Shown piece by piece: positions 58,463 to 64,000 of a stretch of DNA of 64,000 nt. Position numbers and translations under genes: made by a program. Each line of letters begins with the position of its first letter. Position 1 is the stretch's first letter. The notes under the pieces are model-generated. The model saw only the letters and a list, made by a program, of their open reading frames with translations, was not told where the DNA came from and did not search any database. The stretch is from an uncultured Christensenella sp. (GTDB lineage: Bacteria > Bacillota > Clostridia > Christensenellales > Borkfalkiaceae): positions 11,693-75,692 of the forward strand of contig CAJTLT010000008.1 of the NCBI GenBank assembly GCA_910577375.1, read 5' to 3'.

Positions 58463-59596
58463 CTAACAGTGCATAAATTGCAGAATGTCAACGAGAACGG
58501 CAAACAAAAGGATAAGAACAAAACCTACGGTGTGTATAACCGCCTCTATTTTTCTTGGCACGGGTTTGCGGAATATCCACTCTATTAAACAGAAAATAAC
58601 CTTGCTTCCGTCTAAAGCGGGGATTGGCAACAGATTGAAAACCGCCAGATTGACCCCTATATATGCCGCGATTTCGAAGAAAGACTGCGCGCTTTGCGTT
58701 GCAAGCTGCGAAGTTAATTTTATGGTGGTTACGGGCCCGCCCATAGAATCAAGACCGATGTTGCCCGTTAAAAGTTCGCCCAAAACCTTGAAAATAGTTC
58801 CCGCTATTTTAAAGGAATAAACGAACGAATTGCCGAGCGTTTCAAAAAAGCCGAAACGGTAATTTTCCGCTTTAACGTCCCAATATTTTACGCCGTTTTC
58901 CTTAACGACGGTTCCCGCGCCGAGCGCGCGCCAGATTTTGCTTGTATCCGCCGAGCTTTCAAAATCGCAATCCGCGCGGAGTTTTACTTCCTGTGTAAGT
59001 TCTTCTCCGCCGCGGCTGACAAGAACGGGCACGGTTTCCCCTGCGGTTTTGCCTTTGAGGGCGGATATCATATCGGTGATTACATACACCGTTTTTCCGT
59101 TTACTTTAAGTATGGTATCCTCTTCCTGCAGGCTGTATTCGGCATATATTTCGGTATCTGCGCCCTCGTAAGGCGCTATGCTGCCGACTTTGAAAACCAT
59201 TTGCCCGAAAGAGAACATTGAAATTATAATGAGAAAAAGCGCGAGGATATAGTTCATCAAAGGCCCCGCGACAAGCACGATTATGCGCTTCCACGGAGCT
59301 TTTTTTGTGAAAGCTTCATCGCTTTCTTTTTCTTCCGTTCCGTCTTCGTCTTCAAACGCGCAAAATCCGCCGAGGGGTAAAAGCCTTATCGAAAAGACCT
59401 CTCCGTTCTTTTTCGAAGTGCGTTTGAAAAGTTTAGGACCGAAACCGATTGCAAATTCGTTTATCTTAAATTTTAACGCCTTTCCCGCGAGGTAATGCCC
59501 GAATTCGTGTACGGTTATCATAACGAGCAATATCAAAACCGCAAGCGCAACCGAACCTATTGTAGTCATTACCGAAGAAACCGAAAGTAAATTCAT
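58463..59596 (-). CDS. rseP: Site-2 intramembrane metalloprotease RseP (YluC)
   Basis: This 377-residue protease has HEFGH (H30-E31-H34) in the first transmembrane helix, a PDZ domain (about 170-240) and the second metal motif 'LPIPALDGSKVIFCLIE' near the C-terminus. RseP-type enzymes cut transmembrane anti-sigma factors or signal peptides. It follows dxr in the pyrH-frr-uppS-cdsA-dxr-rseP operon. Confidence 0.95.
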   Translation of the reverse strand: MNLLSVSSVMTTIGSVALAVLILLVMITVHEFGHYLAGKALKFKINEFAIGFGPKLFKRTSKKNGEVFSIRLLPLGGFCAFEDEDGTEEKESDEAFTKKAPWKRIIVLVAGPLMNYILALFLIIISMFSFGQMVFKVGSIAPYEGADTEIYAEYSLQEEDTILKVNGKTVYVITDMISALKGKTAGETVPVLVSRGGEELTQEVKLRADCDFESSADTSKIWRALGAGTVVKENGVKYWDVKAENYRFGFFETLGNSFVYSFKIAGTIFKVLGELLTGNIGLDSMGGPVTTIKLTSQLATQSAQSFFEIAAYIGVNLAVFNLLPIPALDGSKVIFCLIEWIFRKPVPRKIEAVIHTVGFVLILLFAVLVDILQFMHC

Positions 59597-59626
59597 TTAA
59601 TCCTTTATCCGCGGAACAAACGCGGA

Positions 59627-60730
59627 TTATTTTGAGAGTTTATATATTAATTTCTGCGCCTTCCAACGCGCGGCGCGGTCTGCCTCTGCAAGCTGTTTGT
59701 AGGAAACTATTTCATCGCGCACAGTTGTTGACATAACCTGCGAAACCGCGGTATATATGTCGGTGAATTTGATTTTTCCGTCGAGGAAAGCCTTTACGGC
59801 GACCTCGTCCGCGGCATTCAAAGCACAGGGAAGAGTGCCGCCCTCTTTTCCGCATTCGACGGCAAGGTCAAAGAGCGGATATTCCTTTTTCTTCATAGGA
59901 ATAAATTCAAGCGATAGTGCCGCTTTAAAGCTCAGCGGCTTAACCGCGGTGGTCATGCGCTTGGGATAAGTGAGCGCGAGCTGAACGGGGACTTCCATAT
60001 CGGGTATGCCCATTTGCGCCATAACCGCGCCGTCGGCAAATTCGACAAGCGAATGAACCACGCTTGTGGGCTGAATAACCGTTTCTATTTTGGAATAAGG
60101 CGCGTTGTACAGTTCGTGCGCTTCGATTACCTCGTATCCCTTATTCATAAGAGTTGCGCTATCTACCGTGATTTTTTTGCCCATTTTCCAAGTGGGGTGG
60201 TTAAGCGCCTGCGCGGGGGTGACCTTTTCAAGCTGTTCCGCGGTATAGCCGCGGAACGCCCCGCCGCTTGCCGTGATTATAAGTTTTTTGAAAGACGCTT
60301 TTCTGTCGTAACCGAGGCATTGCCATATTGCGGAATGTTCGCTGTCTACGGGGATTATCTCAACCCCTTTCGCCGCCGCAAGCTTTGTTACAAGCTCGCC
60401 GCCGCAAACCAAAGTTTCTTTATTTGCAAGCGCAAGATTTTTACCAGCGTTTATGGCTTTTATGCTGTATTCGAGCCCTGCGAAGCCGCTTACAGCATTG
60501 AATACGATATCCGCCTCTTCGCATTCCGCGCATTTTACAGCCGCCGTTTTGTTTTCCGACGCCGCCGCAAAAATCAGAGGAGAAAACTCTTTTACCTGCC
60601 TTTGGAAATCTTTGGAATTATTGTCCGCGGCAAGCGCCACGATTTTAAAGCTGTTGGGATGGCGGCGCACCGCGTTTAAAACCTGCACGCCTATCGAACC
60701 CGTAGAACCGATTAAAGCAATCTTTTTCAT
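59627..60730 (-). CDS. dxr: 1-deoxy-D-xylulose 5-phosphate reductoisomerase
   Basis: This 367-residue enzyme of the MEP pathway makes MEP from DXP. Motifs: NADPH-binding 'ALIGSTGSIGVQVL' at the N-terminus, 'PVDSEHSAIWQCL', 'ASGGAFRG' and 'HPTWKMGKKITVDSATLMNKGYEVIEAHELY'. It feeds isoprenoid units to the adjacent UppS. Length is near 380. Confidence 0.97.
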   Translation of the reverse strand: MKKIALIGSTGSIGVQVLNAVRRHPNSFKIVALAADNNSKDFQRQVKEFSPLIFAAASENKTAAVKCAECEEADIVFNAVSGFAGLEYSIKAINAGKNLALANKETLVCGGELVTKLAAAKGVEIIPVDSEHSAIWQCLGYDRKASFKKLIITASGGAFRGYTAEQLEKVTPAQALNHPTWKMGKKITVDSATLMNKGYEVIEAHELYNAPYSKIETVIQPTSVVHSLVEFADGAVMAQMGIPDMEVPVQLALTYPKRMTTAVKPLSFKAALSLEFIPMKKKEYPLFDLAVECGKEGGTLPCALNAADEVAVKAFLDGKIKFTDIYTAVSQVMSTTVRDEIVSYKQLAEADRAARWKAQKLIYKLSK

Positions 60731-60802
60731 AACTATTATACCCGATAATTTTTATTTAATGACAAAAACCGCCGCTTTGAAAGCGGCGGTTTGGATTTTA
60801 TT

Positions 60803-61819
60803 TTATACGATTGTTGCGAAATAGAACAGAACGACAACCCCGCTGTAAAGCATACTGTCAAATCTATCCAGAATTCCGCCGTGACCGGGGAGACAGTTGC
60901 CCATATCCTTTATGCCGCATTCGCGCTTTATCGCGCTTTCGAAAAGGTCGCCTATCTGGCACGCAACCGCGGTGAACAAACCGCCGAACACAAAAGAGAA
61001 CAAACCGAACGCCGCGTTTTTAAACTGCAGTGTTACGCCGTTCATTCCCCACACTATTATTTCTCCGTCGATGCCGCCGCAGACGTACATAATATAATAC
61101 GTCAGAACCGCGCCCAAAATTCCGCCTATCAATCCGCCGATTGCGCCGATAACGGTTTTATTGGGGGAGAGCTTGGGAGCAAGCTTATAGGGAATATACT
61201 TTTTAAGCATACTTCCCGCGGCAAACGCGCCCGTATCGGTAAGCGCCGCAACAACGAACACAAAGATTATTGCCGCCATGGAATTGCTTTGCAAGTGGTT
61301 TACGGAAGAAAGCATAGTGGGCAGAACGCCGCAATAGAGCATACAGAAAGCGCAGTATATCGTGCCCTTTACCGTGCTTTTACCGTGGTCGAAAACAGAG
61401 AGCGCGGCAAGGAACATAAAGTAAACCGCAAACGCGCAGGCGATTGCAAGAAAGCCCGTTCCGTTAGTCTGGGGAATCATTTCCATAACCGCATACAACG
61501 GCACGGCAACAGCGCAATACGCTATCGTGAAAGTGCGTTGGGGCGTGGATATCTTGCAGTTTGCGCCGCTTTCGGAACGGTCTATAGCGCGAAGAAATTC
61601 AAACGAGCCTATAACAGCCACCGCGCAGAAAACCAAATCGAACCCGATAGAGCCCCAGCCGCCCGCAACGTTCCCTTGCGGCACGCACCATTTGAGCGCG
61701 CACATTGCAACCCATATTACGACATAGCAAAAAGAGGTTATCGTTCTTTTCTGAATCGGAGTAAGTTTCTTTTTTTCGTTTCGAGGCGTTTGCGCCGCCT
61801 CCTGAACCTGTTCTTCCAA
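60803..61819 (-). CDS. cdsA: Phosphatidate cytidylyltransferase
   Basis: This 338-residue membrane protein has the CDS signature near the C-terminus: 'MGNCLPGHGGILDRFDSMLYSGVVVLF'. It has about nine transmembrane helices and a hydrophilic N-terminus of 20 residues. It makes CDP-diacylglycerol for phospholipid synthesis. It lies between uppS and dxr. Confidence 0.95.
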   Translation of the reverse strand: MEEQVQEAAQTPRNEKKKLTPIQKRTITSFCYVVIWVAMCALKWCVPQGNVAGGWGSIGFDLVFCAVAVIGSFEFLRAIDRSESGANCKISTPQRTFTIAYCAVAVPLYAVMEMIPQTNGTGFLAIACAFAVYFMFLAALSVFDHGKSTVKGTIYCAFCMLYCGVLPTMLSSVNHLQSNSMAAIIFVFVVAALTDTGAFAAGSMLKKYIPYKLAPKLSPNKTVIGAIGGLIGGILGAVLTYYIMYVCGGIDGEIIVWGMNGVTLQFKNAAFGLFSFVFGGLFTAVACQIGDLFESAIKRECGIKDMGNCLPGHGGILDRFDSMLYSGVVVLFYFATIV

Positions 61820-61849
61820 AATTTTATATCCTTAAAATTTATTTATACG

Positions 61850-62539
61850 TCACAGCTTACCGAACCGCCGTTCTCGGCGGGAGTATTCTTCAACCGCTTT
61901 TTCAAATTCTTTTTTATCGAAATCCGGAAAAAGCACGTCCGTGAAATACAGTTCTGCGTAAGCCGCCTGATACATTAAAAAATTAGAGAGCCTTTTTTCT
62001 CCGCCCGTTCTTATAATCAAATCCGGGTCGGGAATTCCGCTTGTGTATAAAAGACTTTCAAACTGAGCAAAATCAAGCTTTTTGCCGCTTTCTGCCGCTT
62101 TGTTTACCGCACGGAGAATTTCCGTACGCGCGCCGTAGTTTATTGCAAAAACCAAAGTGAACGAAGCGCCTTTTGGCGAGCCGTTTTCGCCGTCCTGCAA
62201 AAGAGCCTGCACGTCCTGAGGCAAAACCGACAAATCGCCGATTACCTTTACCGCCGCGCCCCTTTTATACAGTTTTTTTACATTGCTTGTAAAATATCCG
62301 CGGATTAAATTGAAAAGCCCTTCGAGCTCCTCCGCGGGGCGGGCGAAGTTTTCCGTTGAAAGCGTATAAACCGTAAGGTATTTTATCCCCATGTCGGCGG
62401 CGTCGTCGGCAAGCTCAATCATAGCGTTCATTCCGGCTTTATGCCCGAACGAACGCGGCATAAGCCGCTTTTTCGCCCATCTTCCGTTGCCGTCCATTAT
62501 AAGCCCTACGTGGGCGGGAATTTTCGGATTGCTTTCCAT
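61850..62539 (-). CDS. uppS: Undecaprenyl diphosphate synthase
   Basis: This 229-residue cis-prenyltransferase has 'HVGLIMDGNGRWAKKR' (catalytic Asp), 'YTLSTENFARPAEE' and 'DLIIRTGGEKRLSNFLMYQAAYAELYF'. It makes the C55 lipid carrier for wall synthesis. It lies two bases downstream of frr. Confidence 0.97.
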   Translation of the reverse strand: MESNPKIPAHVGLIMDGNGRWAKKRLMPRSFGHKAGMNAMIELADDAADMGIKYLTVYTLSTENFARPAEELEGLFNLIRGYFTSNVKKLYKRGAAVKVIGDLSVLPQDVQALLQDGENGSPKGASFTLVFAINYGARTEILRAVNKAAESGKKLDFAQFESLLYTSGIPDPDLIIRTGGEKRLSNFLMYQAAYAELYFTDVLFPDFDKKEFEKAVEEYSRRERRFGKL

Positions 62540-62541
62540 TA

Positions 62542-63114
62542 TTAAACGGTCATTATCTCCTTTTCTTTGGCGGAAACAGCCGCGTCCACTTCCGCAACGG
62601 CGTCGGAAACGTATTTTTCAACGTCTTTTTCGCAAGCGGCGTATTCGTCCTCGGAAAGAAGTTTATCGTTTTTAAGTTTTTTAAGCTGTTCGAGCGCGTC
62701 GCGGCGGATATTGCGTTCCGCTACTTTTGCGTCTTCTCCCATTTTGCGGATTTGTTTGGAAAGTTCTTTTCTTCTTTCTTCCGTAAGCTGGGGGAAAACG
62801 AGGCGGATAACCTTGCCGTCGTTTGTGGGCGTTATGCCTATGTTCGACTGCTGGATAGCCTTTTCTATGCCCTTTAACAAAGATACGTCCCAAGGGGAAA
62901 TAACAAGGCACCTGCCTTCCTGCACGGAGATGTTGGAGGTTTGCGTTACGGGAGTGGGCGCGCCGTAGTAATCGACCATAACCTTATCGAGGATATGGGG
63001 ATTTGCCCTGCCCGCGCGGACAGCCGCGTATTCTTCCTTTAAAACGCTGACCGTTTTTGTAAGTTTGTCGTCCAAGACTAAGAGTATTTCTTCTACCTGT
63101 TCGTTGTCAATCAT
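62542..63114 (-). CDS. frr: Ribosome recycling factor
   Basis: This 190-residue protein has 'VRAGRANPHILDKVMVDYYGAPTPVTQTSNISV' and 'EERRKELSKQIRKMGEDAKVAERNIRRDA', the RRF signature; it splits post-termination ribosomes with EF-G. It is 12 bp downstream of pyrH. Confidence 0.98.
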   Translation of the reverse strand: MIDNEQVEEILLVLDDKLTKTVSVLKEEYAAVRAGRANPHILDKVMVDYYGAPTPVTQTSNISVQEGRCLVISPWDVSLLKGIEKAIQQSNIGITPTNDGKVIRLVFPQLTEERRKELSKQIRKMGEDAKVAERNIRRDALEQLKKLKNDKLLSEDEYAACEKDVEKYVSDAVAEVDAAVSAKEKEIMTV

Positions 63115-63126
63115 AAAAATTCTCCG

Positions 63127-63837
63127 TTATTTATTATCTATTAACGTGCCGATATGCTCGCCGCAAACGGCTTTTATTATGGAATTTTTCTCGTCAAGCC
63201 CGAACGCAAGCACGGGGATATCGTTTTCCATACACATTGTTGCGGCAGTGGTATCCATTGCCTTTATGCCGTTGTTGATAATGTCTATATATTTTATATG
63301 CTCGTATTTTTCGGCTTTGGGATTGAGTTTGGGGTCGCTGTCGTAAATGCCATCTATATTTTTTGCCATTAAAAGCAAATCCGCCTGAATTTCGCAAGCC
63401 CTTTGCGCCGCGGCGGTATCGGTTGAGCAATAAGGATTGCCCGTTCCGCAAGCCATGATGACAACCCTACCCATTTCAAAGTGGCGCAAAGCCTTTCTGA
63501 GAATGTAGGGTTCCGCAACGGAAGTCATAATAAGCGCGGTTTGCACGCGCGTGGGAATACCTTTTTGTTCGAGCGCGTCCATCATAGCGAGCGAGTTCAT
63601 AACCGTTGCCAGCATACCCATATGGTCTGCGGTGGTTCTGTCCATTTGTTTGCCTTGTCTGCCGCGCCAGAAGTTGCCGCCGCCGATAACGAGCGCGATT
63701 TCCACGCCCAAATCATGGATTGTTTTAATCTGTTCCACAACTTCAGAGATAACGCTTTCGTCAAGTCCGTGACCGCACTTACCGGCAAGAGCCTCGCCGG
63801 AGAGTTTAATGAGCACCCTTTTGTATTTAGGCAACAT
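63127..63837 (-). CDS. pyrH: Uridylate kinase
   Basis: This 236-residue amino acid kinase family enzyme makes UDP from UMP. It has 'RVLIKLSGEALAG', 'VIGGGNFWRG' and 'DHMGMLATVMNSLAM', plus the GTP/UTP-regulated C-terminal part. It heads the operon and has its own sigma-A promoter. Confidence 0.97.
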   Translation of the reverse strand: MLPKYKRVLIKLSGEALAGKCGHGLDESVISEVVEQIKTIHDLGVEIALVIGGGNFWRGRQGKQMDRTTADHMGMLATVMNSLAMMDALEQKGIPTRVQTALIMTSVAEPYILRKALRHFEMGRVVIMACGTGNPYCSTDTAAAQRACEIQADLLLMAKNIDGIYDSDPKLNPKAEKYEHIKYIDIINNGIKAMDTTAATMCMENDIPVLAFGLDEKNSIIKAVCGEHIGTLIDNK

Positions 63838-63873
63838 AATTTCCCCCGATATATATTTTATTTTATCCGCAAC

Positions 63874-63902
63874 ATTATAACAGATAAACGCATAAATTGC
63901 AA
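63874..63902 (-). promoter_or_regulatory. pyrH operon promoter
   Basis: On the minus strand TTGCAA (63902-63897) and TATAAT (63879-63874) are 17 bp apart, 37 bp upstream of the pyrH ATG; an RBS GGGGGAAATT follows. Confidence 0.85.
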
Positions 63903-63944
63903 CCTTTGTTTACAATTATTACCAATTTGAATTTATTTAAATTT

Positions 63945-63978
63945 AAAAAAGGCGCGGATTGCTTTTGCAATCCGCGCC
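63945..63978 (-). terminator. Terminator of the gene preceding pyrH
   Basis: A 12-bp stem GGCGCGGATTGC/GCAATCCGCGCC with a TTTT loop is followed on the minus strand by six T. It must end a minus-strand gene beyond the right edge of the window (tsf or rpsB by usual order). Confidence 0.85.
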
Positions 63979-64000
63979 GCGGTTTTACATCAGCCCGCAC

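Noticed and set aside
60791..61978. A 395-codon open frame on the plus strand
   Set aside because: It is antisense to cdsA and the end of uppS, both certain genes. Its product is rich in Arg, His and Tyr, the usual shadow pattern, and has no ribosome binding site.
63838..64000. The end of an upstream gene at the right edge
   Set aside because: Only a few codons before the terminator would lie in the window and no recognisable sequence is visible.

Overview
The window is a chromosome segment of a low-to-mid GC Gram-positive bacterium, most likely an uncultured gut-type member of the Clostridia. Supporting signs are the Firmicutes-type ylxM-ffh-rpsP-khpA-rimM-trmD, gmk-rpoZ-priA-def-fmt-rsmB-rlmN and pyrH-frr-uppS-cdsA-dxr-rseP gene orders, RibU/ThiT-type ECF transporters under FMN and TPP riboswitches, and two sporulation genes (a 22-residue SpoVM-like peptide and a SpoIIQ-like M23 protein), which suggest a spore former. 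No rRNA, tRNA, CRISPR array or intact insertion sequence was recognised.

Layout. 1-13 kb: a translation and housekeeping block on the minus strand (yicC, gmk, rpoZ, priA, def, fmt, rsmB, rlmN, rpe, spoVM-like, dipeptidase; rpmB is divergent; then asp23, fakA and the first codons of recG). Compared with Bacillus, remA, coaBC and prpC-prkC-rsgA are missing from their usual slots. 13-20 kb: accessory and envelope genes on mixed strands: a nitrilase-like protein, an M1-like lipoprotein peptidase, two small XRE repressors with operator-bearing promoters, corA, a SpoIIQ-like peptidase and a cluster of three very short peptide genes behind an AT-rich array of TAACA/TGTTA boxes. 20-29.8 kb: a MocR-type regulator divergent from an ECF S-component gene, a small graveyard of gene fragments, icd, ddl, a membrane-anchored MurF-like ligase, an alpha/beta hydrolase, rimI-tsaB-tsaE, and ribU with its FMN riboswitch.

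29.8-34 kb: an AT-rich three-gene island inserted between ribU and glyA. It encodes a 983-residue protein that joins a degenerate P-loop/NACHT-like region to a C-terminal HDDC2/YfbR-type HD nucleotidase domain, plus two small membrane proteins. This is the best candidate for an undescribed system, possibly nucleotide-depleting anti-phage defence. 34-52 kb: glyA, trxA-hisS, hslU-hslV, trmFO-topA-dprA-yifB, rplS, a phosphoribosyltransferase-like gene, yraN-rnhB-rbgA-trmD-rimM-khpA-rpsP-ffh-ylxM. 52-58 kb: an antiporter, a structured noncoding RNA of about 430 nt with its own promoter and terminator, two more small XRE repressors, a YfbR-type nucleotidase and a TPP-riboswitch-controlled ThiT fusion. 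58-64 kb: rseP, dxr, cdsA, uppS, frr, pyrH.

A recurring design stands out. At least three of the four small XRE repressor genes lie beside near-consensus sigma-A promoters whose 16-17 bp spacer is itself a palindromic operator, with a second copy upstream of the repressor. All function calls rest on motifs and gene order read by eye; no database search was run.
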